A DNA stretch of 64,000 bases from Gammaproteobacteria bacterium (GTDB lineage Bacteria > Pseudomonadota > Gammaproteobacteria > Xanthomonadales > Rhodanobacteraceae). The stretch's first letter is position 1. Every line of letters begins with the position of its first letter. The notes under the pieces are model-generated. The model did not search any database, was not told the DNA's origin, and worked only from the letters and a program-made list of their open reading frames with translations. The position numbers were made by a program, and so were the translations under genes. This document shows, one piece after another, positions 41,733 through 51,581 of this stretch. The DNA is taken from contig JAJPJT010000092.1 in NCBI GenBank assembly GCA_021324095.1, positions 1-64,000 of the forward strand. Reading direction: 5' to 3'.

Positions 41733-43781
41733 GTGTTCGAAGGATTGCGGCTCATCCACTGGAAGATCTCGCAAGGCACCGATGGCGTGCTGGTCCTCAC
41801 CATGGATCGCGCCGGCAGCCGTGTGAACGCGCTTTCACGCGCGGTGGTTGACGAGCTGGACGCGATGCTGGAACGCATCGCCATCGAACGGCCTCTCGCG
41901 GTGGTGATCCGGTCCGGCAAGGAGGGGGGCTTTGCGGTCGGCGCCGACCTCCACGAATTCGAGGGTTACGAACGCAAGGGCACCGTGCGCGAAGAGATCG
42001 AACACGGCCAGCGTGTATTCGAACGCCTGGCGCGCCTGCCGATGCCGACCGTCGCCGCGATCCACGGCACGTGCATGGGCGGTGGCACCGAACTTGCCCT
42101 CGCCTGCCGGATGCGCATCGCCGCGCGCACGCCGGAAACGCGCATCGCATTGCCCGAGGTGCTGCTCGGCATCCATCCCGGCTGGGGCGGCAGCGCGCGG
42201 CTGCCGCGCCTGATCGGCGCGCCGAAAGCACTCGCGATGATGCTGACCGGACGCGCCGCGTCCGCCGAACGTGCGTTTTCGGAAGGCCTCGTCGACCGCG
42301 TGGTCGCGCCCGAAAAATTGCTGGACGAAGCGCGCCAGCTCGCACTGCATCCGGTGAAGCGTCCATTCCTGCAGCGCGCGACGGCGTGGTTCACCAACTG
42401 CTGGCCCGCACGCCAGATCCTCGCGCCGATGGTGCGCAAACAGGCTGCGGCGAAGGCGCCGCCGCAACACTATCCCGCACCGTCCGCGCTGATCGAGGTG
42501 TGGCGGCGCGGCGGCGGCGACATCGGCCAGCGCCTGAAACTGGAAGCGCGCTCGGTCGCGAAACTTAGCGCAACGCCAACCGCGCACAATCTCATCCGCA
42601 TCTTCTTTCTGCGCGAACGCCTGCGCGGACTCGCTGGCGACACAGAGCACGGCATTCGCCACGTGCACGTGGTCGGCGCCGGCGTGATGGGCGGCGACAT
42701 TGCGGCGTGGGGCGCGCTGCGTGGTTTCGAAGTGACGCTGCAGGATCGCGAGCTGAAATTCGTCGAGCCTGCGTTGGCGCGCGCGCGGAAATTGTTCGAA
42801 AAGAAACTCAAAACGCCGGACCGCATCGAGGCTGCCCGCAAGCGGCTCGTCGCCGACATCGAAGGCACGGGCGCGGCGTCGGCGCAACTCGCGATCGAAG
42901 CGATCTACGAGGACGCGGATGCCAAGGAAGCGGTGTACCGCGCGCTGGAACCCGCGATGCCGCGCGACGCGTTGCTCGCCACCAACACCTCGTCAATCCC
43001 GCTGGACGAACTGCGCGGCGCGTTCACCGAACCGCGACGTTTTCTCGGCCTGCACTTCTTCAATCCGGTCGCGCAGATGCCGCTGGTCGAAGTGGTGCGC
43101 CACGATGCGCTCGATCCGACCATTGAAAAACGCGCATGGGCGTGGGTGAAGGCCATCGGCAAGCTGCCCTTGCCGGTGCTCGGCACGCCGGGCTTCCTGG
43201 TCAACCGGATTTTGATGCCGTACCTGCTGGAAGCCGTGCGCTGCCACACCGAAGGCATTCCCGATCCGGTGATCGACCGTGCCGCGAAAAAGTTCGGCAT
43301 GCCGATGGGACCGATCGAACTCGCCGATACAGTCGGGCTCGATGTCGCGCTGTCGGTGGGCAAGGAACTGGGGCCGTTCCTGGGGCTCGAGCTTCCCGCA
43401 GGCATCGCCGACAAGGTCGAAGGCGGCAAGCGCGGCAAGAAGGACGGGCAAGGTTTCTACGTGTGGAAGGATGGCAAACCCGAAAAACCCAAGATCGACG
43501 CCGGTTATCGCGCACCGGGCGATCTGGAAGACCGGCTGATCCTGCCGATGCTCAACGAAGCGGTCGCCTGCCTGCACGCCGGAGTGATTGCGGACCCCGA
43601 CTTGCTCGACGCCGGTGTGATCTTCGGCACTGGCTTCGCGCCGTTCCGCGGCGGTCCGATCCAGTACATCCGCACGACCGGCGCGGGCGAACTGCGCGCA
43701 AAAATGGAAGCCTTGGCGCAAGCCCACGGCCCGCGCTTCGCGCCCAAACAGGGCTGGTTCAACCCGGCGCTGGCGGCGTAA
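41733..43781 (+). CDS. Bifunctional enoyl-CoA hydratase / 3-hydroxyacyl-CoA dehydrogenase (FadJ/FadB type)
   Basis: A 682-residue fatty-acid beta-oxidation enzyme. Residues about 1-190 form the crotonase domain (NALSRAVVDELDAML, HGTCMGGGTELALACRMRIA, with the catalytic Glu region ALPEVLLGIHPGWGGSARL). From about 308 is the NAD-binding dehydrogenase domain (HVHVVGAGVMGGDIAAWGA), then ATNTSSIPLDEL and LHFFNPVAQMPLVEVV, and a C-terminal helical domain. It hydrates trans-2-enoyl-CoA and oxidises 3-hydroxyacyl-CoA. GTG 41733 is chosen because the upstream frame runs through the repeat. No thiolase partner is adjacent, so assignment to FadB or FadJ is left open. Confidence 0.92.
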   Translation: MFEGLRLIHWKISQGTDGVLVLTMDRAGSRVNALSRAVVDELDAMLERIAIERPLAVVIRSGKEGGFAVGADLHEFEGYERKGTVREEIEHGQRVFERLARLPMPTVAAIHGTCMGGGTELALACRMRIAARTPETRIALPEVLLGIHPGWGGSARLPRLIGAPKALAMMLTGRAASAERAFSEGLVDRVVAPEKLLDEARQLALHPVKRPFLQRATAWFTNCWPARQILAPMVRKQAAAKAPPQHYPAPSALIEVWRRGGGDIGQRLKLEARSVAKLSATPTAHNLIRIFFLRERLRGLAGDTEHGIRHVHVVGAGVMGGDIAAWGALRGFEVTLQDRELKFVEPALARARKLFEKKLKTPDRIEAARKRLVADIEGTGAASAQLAIEAIYEDADAKEAVYRALEPAMPRDALLATNTSSIPLDELRGAFTEPRRFLGLHFFNPVAQMPLVEVVRHDALDPTIEKRAWAWVKAIGKLPLPVLGTPGFLVNRILMPYLLEAVRCHTEGIPDPVIDRAAKKFGMPMGPIELADTVGLDVALSVGKELGPFLGLELPAGIADKVEGGKRGKKDGQGFYVWKDGKPEKPKIDAGYRAPGDLEDRLILPMLNEAVACLHAGVIADPDLLDAGVIFGTGFAPFRGGPIQYIRTTGAGELRAKMEALAQAHGPRFAPKQGWFNPALAA

Positions 43782-43819
43782 GGCAGGCTTTGCCCGCATC
43801 CAGCAAATCAACCACAAAC

Positions 43820-43915
43820 AGCCAATCAATCAAAACAGTCCGCGAATGAACGGAATAAGCTGATGACTGCCACAAGTCATTCGCGTTTATTTGCATTCAT
43901 TTGCGGATCAACGCT
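43820..43915. repeat. Long palindrome with tandem-repeat arms (ccgcgaatga type), convergent junction
   Basis: Left arm gtccgcgaatgaacggaataa pairs imperfectly with right-arm units cattcgcgttt, atttgcattc and atttgcggat. It fills the gap between the converging FadJ-like and DUF2058 genes. Confidence 0.65.
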
Positions 43916-43920
43916 TTGGT

Positions 43921-44433
43921 TCACCACATCAAATCGTCGGGCACGCCGTCGTCGTCCACCGGTGCCGAGGGATCGACCAGCAGCGCGACCAGCTCGGGCG
44001 CGATGGCCTGTGCCTGTTCGGCAACATCACGGGCGACCAGCAGCGCGCGGCCACCATGCATCACCACGCCGAGCTCGCCGGCATTGAGCTGGCGCATTTG
44101 TTCCGGCGTCACATAAATTCGGCGGATCTTGCCCGCGAATTCGAAATTGCGGACCTGCTCGGCATCGGGCTTGTTCAGCGCCTTGCCCGCCAACAGCTCC
44201 TGCATCCTGCGCTTGCGCTCGCGCTTGGCTTCAGCCTTCTCGCGTGCCTCGCGTTCGGCGGCTTCGCGCTCGGCGCGTTCAACTTGCGCGCGCAATGCGA
44301 ATGCCTTGGCGAGATCGGGTTCGGACGGTTCGCGCGGCTTGCGCGGTTCGTGCCGTGCGTGCTGTTTGGCTTTGGCCGGCGATGATTGCTTGAAACCAGC
44401 TTTCAGCAATTGGTCGCGAAGGGATTCACTCAT
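43921..44433 (-). CDS. DUF2058 family protein (YaiL-like)
   Basis: A 170-residue soluble protein of the DUF2058/YaiL family: N-terminal MSESLRDQLLKAGFK, a highly charged Lys/Arg/Glu helix (about 25-85) and a C-terminal domain with RRIYVTPEQMRQLNAGELGVV. ATG 44433 is preferred over in-frame 44577 for its match to the family start. Homologues are linked to nucleoid or ribosome association only by general annotation; function is unknown. Confidence 0.85.
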   Translation of the reverse strand: MSESLRDQLLKAGFKQSSPAKAKQHARHEPRKPREPSEPDLAKAFALRAQVERAEREAAEREAREKAEAKRERKRRMQELLAGKALNKPDAEQVRNFEFAGKIRRIYVTPEQMRQLNAGELGVVMHGGRALLVARDVAEQAQAIAPELVALLVDPSAPVDDDGVPDDLMW

Positions 44434-44619
44434 GGCGAAAAATGGATTCCGGGTTGCCGCGCGATGGAGCGAGCGCGGCCCCCGGAATGACGGGAAATTT
44501 ATTCGTTCGAAGCAGCTTTTGTTGAAAGTAAGGTCATGGATGGCCGAGGTGATGTCCGCTGACTGGGGACTCAGCACTTTGCGTCATCGTCCATCGTGCA
44601 GCATCAGGGACGAATGCAA

Positions 44620-44838
44620 TTAATAATGCGGAGGTGGAGGTTCGTCGTGCGCATCGTCCGAGAGACTGGTGCGCAGCGCCGCAAGTTCCCGGCGCAGTTC
44701 GGACAGCGCGTTCTCGAGCTTCAACAATCGCTGCGACTGCATCGCCTCGCTGTCGCCCAGGGACGAAACGGCATCATCGAGAAACGTCAGGCGCAGCTCC
44801 ATGTCGTCGAGGCGCTGGTCGGGAGGTGTCGGACTCAT
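44620..44838 (-). CDS. slyX: SlyX family protein
   Basis: A 72-residue coiled-coil protein. [13 protein letters not shown] and the heptad-like run [21 protein letters not shown], together with the C-terminal PPPHY, are the SlyX signature. Role unknown in the family. Its start overlaps the stop of ugd (ATGA type), so it is translated from the ugd mRNA. Confidence 0.92.
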   Translation of the reverse strand: MSPTPPDQRLDDMELRLTFLDDAVSSLGDSEAMQSQRLLKLENALSELRRELAALRTSLSDDAHDEPPPPHY

Positions 44839-46187
44839 GCGTGCTCCTTCGGCGTCAGCGTGCTGCGCCCGCGGCCGATGCCATAGTAGGCAATTCCCTC
44901 GGATTCGACCATTGCCGGATCGTACAGGTTGCGTCCATCGAAGATCGCGGGTGTCTTCAGCATTGCCTTGATGCTCCCGAAGTCAGGGCTGCGGAACATC
45001 TTCCACTCGGTTGCGACAGCCAGCGCATCCGCGCCCTGCAACGCGGCCATCGGGTCGCCGCACAGCACGAGGCCGTCGCGGGTGCCGTAGATGCGCGCCG
45101 TTTCACCACGCGCCTGCGGATCGAACGCACGGACTTTCGCGCCCGCTTCCCAAAGGGACTCCATCAGCACCCGGCTGGGCGCCTCGCGCATGTCGTCGGT
45201 GTTCGGCTTGAATGCCAAGCCCCATAGCGCGATGGTCTTGCCGCGCAGCTTGCCGTCGAAGTGCCGGGCTATCAGGTCGAACAGCTTGCGCTTCTGGTCG
45301 CGGTTCACGGCTTCCACCGCGCTCAGCAGGCGCGCTTCGTAGCCGTTCGCGTGCGCAGTGCGTTCCAGCGCCTGCACGTCCTTGGGAAAGCACGAACCTC
45401 CATACCCGGTGCCGGGATAAATGAAGTGGTAGCCGATGCGCGGATCGGCACCGATGCCGTGGCGCACCATTTCGACGTCGGCGCCCACGTGTTCGGCGAT
45501 ATTGGCGATCTCGTTCATGAAGCTGATCTTGGTTGCCAGCATCGCGTTCGCGGCGTACTTGGTGAGTTCGGCCGAGCGTTCGTCCATCACCACGATGCGT
45601 TCATGGTTCCGGTTGAACGGCGCGTACAGCGATTTCAGCACGTTGATCGCGCGCGGCGACGAGGCGCCGACGATGATGCGGTCGGGCTTCATGCAATCGT
45701 TGACCGCATCACCTTCCTTCAGGAATTCCGGGTTCGAGACGACGTCGAACGCGACGTTCGCTCCGCGCTTCTGCAGCGCCGCGACGATCTCGGCGCGCAC
45801 GCGATCGGCCGTGCCGACCGGCACCGTGGACTTGTCCACGATCACCGCATAGCGGTCGAGGTGCTCACCGATGCTGCGCGCGACCGCGAGCACGTAGCTG
45901 AGATCCGCGCTGCCGTCCTCGTCGGGCGGCGTGCCGACCGCGATGAAGATCGCGTCGCCGTGTGCGACCGCCGCTTTTGCATCCGTCGTGAACGCGAGCC
46001 GGCCGGCCTCGTGATTGCGCTTCACCAGCGGGTCCAGGCCGGGTTCGAAGATCGGGATCTCGCCGCGTTCGAGCCGCGCGATCTTGTCCGCATCCACGTC
46101 CATGCACAAGACGTCATTGCCCATTTCGGCGAGGCAGGTCCCGGTGACGAGGCCAACGTAGCCGGTGCCGAAGATGGTGAGTTTCAT
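44835..46187 (-). CDS. ugd: UDP-glucose 6-dehydrogenase
   Basis: A 450-residue enzyme that oxidises UDP-glucose to UDP-glucuronate with two NAD+. The Rossmann motif [18 protein letters not shown] opens the protein. The catalytic Cys lies in [14 protein letters not shown] (about 260), and the C-terminal NAD/UDP-binding block has [22 protein letters not shown]-glucuronate feeds exopolysaccharide or lipopolysaccharide synthesis; no such cluster is in the window. slyX overlaps its end. Confidence 0.96.
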   Translation of the reverse strand: MKLTIFGTGYVGLVTGTCLAEMGNDVLCMDVDADKIARLERGEIPIFEPGLDPLVKRNHEAGRLAFTTDAKAAVAHGDAIFIAVGTPPDEDGSADLSYVLAVARSIGEHLDRYAVIVDKSTVPVGTADRVRAEIVAALQKRGANVAFDVVSNPEFLKEGDAVNDCMKPDRIIVGASSPRAINVLKSLYAPFNRNHERIVVMDERSAELTKYAANAMLATKISFMNEIANIAEHVGADVEMVRHGIGADPRIGYHFIYPGTGYGGSCFPKDVQALERTAHANGYEARLLSAVEAVNRDQKRKLFDLIARHFDGKLRGKTIALWGLAFKPNTDDMREAPSRVLMESLWEAGAKVRAFDPQARGETARIYGTRDGLVLCGDPMAALQGADALAVATEWKMFRSPDFGSIKAMLKTPAIFDGRNLYDPAMVESEGIAYYGIGRGRSTLTPKEHA

Positions 46188-46252
46188 GCAGAGTCCCGGA
46201 ACGCGCCAAAGCGACCGATTTTAGCAGTACCGCCAACGATCCCCGGCAAGGG

Positions 46253-46372
46253 CAAAGAGGATCAGACACGGATAACAGCGGATAAAGGCAGATGAAAGAA
46301 AAACCCGTACGACCGGACCGGTTCATGCTTCTGATCCTGATCCGCTGTTATCCGCCTTGACCCGTGTCAAAC
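46253..46372. repeat. Long palindrome with tandem-repeat arms (tatccgc family), tandem-gene junction
   Basis: Left arm aggatcagacacggataaca with gcggataaaggcaga; right arm ctgatcctgatccgctgttat with ccgccttgacccgtgtc. The middle carries an accgg/ccggt stem. It lies between ugd start and rluC stop, both minus strand, and could end rluC transcripts. Confidence 0.7.
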
Positions 46373-47329
46373 AGATTTTGCTTGTTGCAGCCTGTCCAGC
46401 ACCGCGCGCAGGTCATTCGGCAATGGCGCGGAAAAGCTGTACGCGCGTTCGCCCAGTTCGAACTCAAAGCGCGCGGCGTGCAGGAACAATCGCTTCAGTC
46501 CCAGCTCGCGGAAATGCTTGTTGGCCTCGTGCTCGCCGTATTTCGGATCACCGGCCAGCGGATAGCCTGCGTACGCGGCGTGCACGCGGATCTGGTGCGT
46601 GCGGCCGGTCGCGAGCGTTGCCTCGACCAGACTCGCATCCGCATAGCGTTCGATCTCGCGGAAGAACGTCAGCGCCGGTTTGCCGGCCTCATCCACGCGC
46701 ACCATCCGCTCGCCGCCCGAGAGCACCGATTTCCGCAGCGGCGCGTTGACATCGAATTTCGCGCGGTGCAGCGTGCCGGTCATCAGACACAGGTACTGCT
46801 TTTTGGTCTCGCCGTGACGGATCAGGTCCTGGAGGCCGACCAGGCCCCGTCGCGAGCGGGCAAAAACCAGCACGCCGGAAGTGTCTCGGTCCAAACGGTG
46901 TGCAAGTTCGAGATGGTCCTTCGGCCGCGCGGCACGCAGCAGTTCGATCGCGCCGAAGGTGATTCCGCTGCCGCCGTGGCTGGCGATCCCGGCCGGCTTG
47001 TCGATGGCGAGGAAATCGCGATCCTCGAAGATCACGGCGTCGCGAACCTCGTTCAGCATCGCTGCGGGAGGCGCGCCAGCCTCGTCGCGTTCAGCCAGCC
47101 GCACCGGCGGAATCCGCAGGCGATCCCCCTCGGCGAGGCGGGTTTCAGGTTTGGCCCGCTTGCCGTTCACCCGCACCTGCCCGGTGCGCAGCAACCGGTA
47201 AATATGCGCTTTCGGCACTCCTTTCAGCAGCACCGTCAGGGCGTTGTCAAGGCGCTGGCCGTCCCGTTCCGGACCGACCTCGAGGGTTCGCACCGAACTG
47301 AAGTCCTTGGCCGAAGTTGCCGTCCCCAT
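46367..47329 (-). CDS. rluC: 23S rRNA pseudouridine synthase RluC
   Basis: A 320-residue RluA-family enzyme. An S4 RNA-binding domain (about 25-80, GQRLDNALTVLLKGVPKAHIYRLLRTGQVRVNGKRAK) precedes the catalytic domain with HRLDRDTSG (catalytic Asp147). It modifies uridines of 23S rRNA (955, 2504 and 2580 in E. coli). ATG 47329 follows the family start; the frame extends upstream to 47539 but would intrude on the divergent rne leader. It is divergent from rne, as in E. coli. Confidence 0.94.
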   Translation of the reverse strand: MGTATSAKDFSSVRTLEVGPERDGQRLDNALTVLLKGVPKAHIYRLLRTGQVRVNGKRAKPETRLAEGDRLRIPPVRLAERDEAGAPPAAMLNEVRDAVIFEDRDFLAIDKPAGIASHGGSGITFGAIELLRAARPKDHLELAHRLDRDTSGVLVFARSRRGLVGLQDLIRHGETKKQYLCLMTGTLHRAKFDVNAPLRKSVLSGGERMVRVDEAGKPALTFFREIERYADASLVEATLATGRTHQIRVHAAYAGYPLAGDPKYGEHEANKHFRELGLKRLFLHAARFEFELGERAYSFSAPLPNDLRAVLDRLQQAKSV

Positions 47330-47667
47330 TGAAAAAAAAGCCTCGACGATGATAGGATTGCCGCGCGTCACGCAGGCTCTGGCCCCGCATGGGCGATCCT
47401 GCACCCGTTCGCTGCGCGGACAAGGTTTCCGCCTGCCATTCCTGACCGGGAACAGCCGGTACCTCGCCATCGTAACGTTCGGGTCGGCGTTTGCCCACCG
47501 TCGGCATGATGGTGCGGGGACATCGGGACGCGAGAACACCCATCATCACCAGTCGGGCCCGAACGGACCCGGCGACTGCCGCCAGGCGCGGCACGTCAAC
47601 CGGCCGGCCGCCCCTCGAAGGCGCCGCCGAAGACGCGCTCCGCGCCGGCGACCTCAAGGAATCCACA
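47330..47667. other. 338-nt divergent rluC/rne region, probable long rne leader
   Basis: No gene is called. In E. coli the rne mRNA has a long 5' leader through which RNase E controls its own message; the space here allows the same. No conserved hairpin was identified by eye. Confidence 0.45.
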
Positions 47668-50598
47668 ATGAAACGCATGTTGATCAACGCGACTCAGCGT
47701 GAGGAGTTGCGTGTGGCCATCGTCGATGGCCAGGCCCTGTACGACCTCGACCTCGAAATCCCCTCGCGCGAACAGAAAAAGTCGAACATTTACAAGGCCC
47801 GGATCACACGGGTCGAACCTTCCCTCGAAGCCTGCTTCGTCGATTACGGCGCCGAACGCCACGGCTTCCTGCCGCTGAAGGAAATCTCCCGCGAGTACTT
47901 CACGCCCGGCGTCGACCACAACAAGGCCGGCATCCGCGAGCTGCTGAAGGAAGGCCAGCAACTGATCGTCCAGGTCGAGAAGGAGGAACGCGGCAACAAG
48001 GGCGCCGCGCTCACCACTTATATATCGCTGGCCGGCCGCTACATGGTGCTGATGCCGAACAGCCCGAACGCCGGCGGTGTTTCGCGCCGCATCGAAGGCG
48101 AGGATCGACAGGCACTGAAGGACGCCCTGCAGCAAATCCAGGTTCCCGACGACATGGGCCTGATCGTCCGCACCGCCGGTGTCGGCCGCGACGCCGAGGA
48201 ACTGCAGTGGGACCTCGATTATCTGCTGCAACTCTGGAAGGCGATTTCCGAAGCCGCGGCCGCGCGTTCGGCACCGTTCCTGATCTACCAGGAATCGAAA
48301 CTGTTCATCCGCGCGCTGCGCGATTACCTCCGCGCCGACATCGGCGAAATCCTGATCGACGAGCCTTCGCTGTACGAGGACGCCAAGGAATTCATGCAGC
48401 AGGTGATGCCGAACAGCCTGCGGAAGCTCAAGCTGTACGACGACACCACCCCGCTGTTCACGCGCTTCCAGATCGAAACCCAGATCGAGAGTGCCTACGA
48501 CCGCAGCGTGCGGCTGCCATCGGGCGGTTCGATCGTGATCGACCCGACCGAGGCGCTGACCTCGATCGACATCAACTCGGCGCGCGCCACCAAGGGCAGC
48601 GACATCGAGGACACGGCATTCCACACCAACTGCGAAGCCGCGGTCGAGATCGCGCGCCAGTTGCGCATCCGCGACCTGGGCGGGCTCGTCGTCATCGACT
48701 TCATCGACATGGAAAGCACGCGCCACCAGCGCGAGGTCGAGGAGAAACTGCGCAATGCCCTCAAGCTGGACCGTGCCCGCGTCCAGCTCGGCCGCATCTC
48801 GCGCTTCGGACTGCTGGAACTCTCGCGCCAGCGCCTGCGGCCGAGCCTCGAGGAGTCCACGCAGATCGTGTGTCCGCGTTGCGACGGCCACGGCCGCATC
48901 CGCGGCATCGAATCGCTTTCCTTGTCGGCGCTGCGCCTGATCGAAGAACACGCGATGAAGGAAAACACCGGGCAGGTGCTGGTGCAGGCGCCGACCCGCG
49001 TGGCCAACTTCCTGCTCAATGAAAAGCGTTCCAGCGTGGTCGAGATCGAGCTGCGCCACAAGGTGCACGTGGTGGTTGTCGCCGACGAGAACCTGGACAC
49101 GCCGCACCTCGAAATCACCCGCATCCGCGACAGCGAGATGGGCGAACACGCCAAGCCGAGCTACGAGCGCCTGACGGAAGTCGCTCCCACGCCGCAGCCG
49201 CGCATGGGCGTGGTGGTACACGGCGAGGAACCCGCGGTCAGCGGCATCCAGCGCGCCACGCCGATGCCGCAACGCGAGGAACCCGCGCCGGCGCCGCTGC
49301 CGGACCGGATGCCTTCAACGACCGCGCCGATTGCGGGATCCGGCGGTTTGCTGGGCCGACTGTTCGGCTGGTTCCGCAGCCCTCCGACGCCGGAGCCCAC
49401 GCTCGCCGAACTGACCCGGGCGCAGCGCGAACCCCAATCCGGTCGCGCGCAGCATCGCGGAGCGCAAGCCGAGCGCCAGGCCGAAGCGTCCCACAACGGC
49501 AGCCGTCGTAATCGCCACGATCGCGACGGCGATTCGCGCCGGACGCGCCAACAGAATGCACAACCCGCAAAGCAGGCGAAGCCGAACAAGCCCCGCGGCG
49601 AGGATCCGCAACGGCCGGCACGGCAGTCACCAAAACCCGCGACGCCTGCAACCTCGAAGCCTGCCAACGACTCCCTCGCTAGCGAGCCAAAACCCGCGCG
49701 CGCGGAGGCGGCGGATGCAGGGCGGCGCGAGCCGCAACGACCGCCCACGCCCAAGCCGGCGTCAGCCACGGATGTCGAAACAGCAAAACCGGCGGAAACC
49801 GCCACTCCTGACAACGCAGAAGCCGCCGCGCAGCCGACCGCTGCGGATGCCGCTGGTACCGGCAAACGGCGCCGCGGCCGTCGCGGCGGCCGCCGCCGCA
49901 AACATGCGACTGCCGCCGCGCAGAACGGCGCTTCTCCCGGCACGCCGCGCGACATCGACGATGAGGATGCCGATCGCAACGCGCACGCAAACGCGCAGGC
50001 TGCGCCGGGCGAAATCCATGCGCCAAAGGCCGCACACGCCGTTCCGGCAAACGCGGAGCCGCAACACGCGCCACCCCGCGAATCGCAACCAGCACCGACG
50101 CCAAGCGAACCCCAACCTGCTTCGCCGCCGCGGGATCGGGATCTATCCTCCGTAACGCCTCCGCTGTTCGCGGCGCCCGAACTCCCGCACCGCGAAACGT
50201 CTGCCCCGTCTGCCCCGCCTGTAGTAATGGTGGGCACTGCATCCGTGTCGCAGTCAGCAACTCCGCCTCCGGTCGTGGTACAGGCGGCGGAACGGGCTCA
50301 CAGCGCGCACGAGACTGCTCCCGCGCCCGCGCAGACGTCGCCAGCACCTTCGGTGATGCCGCCCGTCACACCGCCGGTCGCACCACCATCCCCACCGCCC
50401 AAACCGGAACCGGTTACGCCTTCCCTGTTTGCCGCGCCGCCGTCGACACAGCCGGCCGCGCAGCCGTTGCCACGCCATCCGGCGGTTCCCACGCCGCACC
50501 CCCTGTCTGGCGCGATCCGGCCGATGTTGACGCCACAGGTCTTGCCGAACTCGCCCGCGCCACAGCCGCCGGCGCCGCACGACAAACCGAGCGATTGA
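47668..50598 (+). CDS. rne: Ribonuclease E
   Basis: A 976-residue endoribonuclease. ATG 47668 gives the canonical [21 protein letters not shown]; an in-frame extension to 47491 is rejected. The S1 domain (about 37-120), DNase I-like catalytic core with Mg-binding Asp residues ([10 protein letters not shown]) and DFIDME, and the zinc-link CPRCDGHG (near 405) are present. The C-terminal half (about 515-976) is low-complexity, rich in Pro, Ala, Arg and Gln, with an Arg-rich patch ([13 protein letters not shown]), expected to be the disordered scaffold for the RNA degradosome. It begins mRNA decay and processes rRNA and tRNA. Confidence 0.97.
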   Translation: MKRMLINATQREELRVAIVDGQALYDLDLEIPSREQKKSNIYKARITRVEPSLEACFVDYGAERHGFLPLKEISREYFTPGVDHNKAGIRELLKEGQQLIVQVEKEERGNKGAALTTYISLAGRYMVLMPNSPNAGGVSRRIEGEDRQALKDALQQIQVPDDMGLIVRTAGVGRDAEELQWDLDYLLQLWKAISEAAAARSAPFLIYQESKLFIRALRDYLRADIGEILIDEPSLYEDAKEFMQQVMPNSLRKLKLYDDTTPLFTRFQIETQIESAYDRSVRLPSGGSIVIDPTEALTSIDINSARATKGSDIEDTAFHTNCEAAVEIARQLRIRDLGGLVVIDFIDMESTRHQREVEEKLRNALKLDRARVQLGRISRFGLLELSRQRLRPSLEESTQIVCPRCDGHGRIRGIESLSLSALRLIEEHAMKENTGQVLVQAPTRVANFLLNEKRSSVVEIELRHKVHVVVVADENLDTPHLEITRIRDSEMGEHAKPSYERLTEVAPTPQPRMGVVVHGEEPAVSGIQRATPMPQREEPAPAPLPDRMPSTTAPIAGSGGLLGRLFGWFRSPPTPEPTLAELTRAQREPQSGRAQHRGAQAERQAEASHNGSRRNRHDRDGDSRRTRQQNAQPAKQAKPNKPRGEDPQRPARQSPKPATPATSKPANDSLASEPKPARAEAADAGRREPQRPPTPKPASATDVETAKPAETATPDNAEAAAQPTAADAAGTGKRRRGRRGGRRRKHATAAAQNGASPGTPRDIDDEDADRNAHANAQAAPGEIHAPKAAHAVPANAEPQHAPPRESQPAPTPSEPQPASPPRDRDLSSVTPPLFAAPELPHRETSAPSAPPVVMVGTASVSQSATPPPVVVQAAERAHSAHETAPAPAQTSPAPSVMPPVTPPVAPPSPPPKPEPVTPSLFAAPPSTQPAAQPLPRHPAVPTPHPLSGAIRPMLTPQVLPNSPAPQPPAPHDKPSD

Positions 50599-50613
50599 AG
50601 CACCCGCAGCCCA

Positions 50614-50635
50614 GCCCTCCCCCGCTGGGGAGGGC
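50614..50635. terminator. Bidirectional hairpin, CCCTC/GGGAG family
   Basis: A stem gccctcccc / ggggagggc with a 4-nt loop lies between converging rne and the response regulator. It lacks a clear T tract. Confidence 0.55.
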
Positions 50636-50677
50636 GCGTATCAATGCCCACGACGGCGAAACGTCTCGTGGAAGCGG

Positions 50678-51328
50678 TCAGCCCGGTGCGACAGCCGAGC
50701 CGTCCAGCAGTCCGTGCGCGGACAACATGTGTGCCAGCGCGATCGTATGCTGCACGTCGAGTTTCTCGAACAGCCGCTGCTTGTACGTGGACACCGTCTT
50801 CGGGCTCAGATGCAATCGGCTCGCGATGTCCTTGACCTGCATGCCCCGCGCCAGCATCAACGCCACTTCCAGTTCGCGCGCAGCCAACGATTCCAGCGGC
50901 GACGCATCGCCGACCACGGTGGACAGCGCCATCTCGCGCGCGATGGCCGCATCGAGATAGCGGCGCCCTTGTGCGACGGTGCGCACCGCCTGCAGCAATT
51001 CGTCGGCGGCGCAGCCTTTCGTGAGATAGCCGAGCGCACCCGACTGCAACAACCGGCGTGGAAACTGCGCGTCCTGCACCACGGTCAGGATCACGATGCG
51101 GGTGCGCAGACCGGCACGTTGCACGCGCTCGGTCAATTCGATGCCGCTCATGCCCGGCATGTGCACGTCGACCAGCGCGACGTCAGGTTTGGCCGAACGC
51201 ACCAGCCGCAGACCGTCCTCCGCGTTGCTGGCTTCTCCCACCACTTCGATATCGGATTGCCCCGCAAGGATCAGACGGAACCCCGAACGCACCAACTCAT
51301 GGTCATCGACCAGCACTATCCGGATCAT
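50678..51328 (-). CDS. LuxR/NarL-family response regulator (GacA/UvrY-like)
   Basis: A 216-residue two-component regulator. The receiver domain has the acidic pair VDDHE, phospho-acceptor Asp54 in ALVDVHMPGMSG, and the conserved Lys in GYLTKG. The C-terminal GerE helix-turn-helix (about 148-205) reads LAARELEVALMLARGMQVKDI and LHLSPKTVSTYKQRLFEKL. Similarity to GacA/UvrY suggests control of small regulatory RNAs and secondary functions, but no sensor kinase or uvrC is adjacent. Divergent from the FUSC gene. Confidence 0.9.
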   Translation of the reverse strand: MIRIVLVDDHELVRSGFRLILAGQSDIEVVGEASNAEDGLRLVRSAKPDVALVDVHMPGMSGIELTERVQRAGLRTRIVILTVVQDAQFPRRLLQSGALGYLTKGCAADELLQAVRTVAQGRRYLDAAIAREMALSTVVGDASPLESLAARELEVALMLARGMQVKDIASRLHLSPKTVSTYKQRLFEKLDVQHTIALAHMLSAHGLLDGSAVAPG

Positions 51329-51581
51329 GCCTCACTCCCCCAGTGTCGGCGCCGCAATGCGTGCAGGGGAACCCTAAACGGGGCATGGGGGTGAATGCAA
51401 GCGTTGCCATGGCGATCATCCCTGATCGCCGCGCTGCTGGACGACCGCAAAGCTCGGATCTCCCGGGACATCGACATCAGAACGGCCAAAGCCGCCGTCC
51501 ATGGCCAAACCACTCCCTGGCCTGGCTTTTCGCAACAGATTTTTGGCGACGCCCGATCCGGGTTGCCGGCACAATTCCGGC

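Noticed and set aside
44434-44619. Upstream extension of DUF2058 and possible small gene
   Set aside because: The translation is unlike the family and the DNA resembles dispersed intergenic debris (ttccgggttgc, gaagcagctttt).
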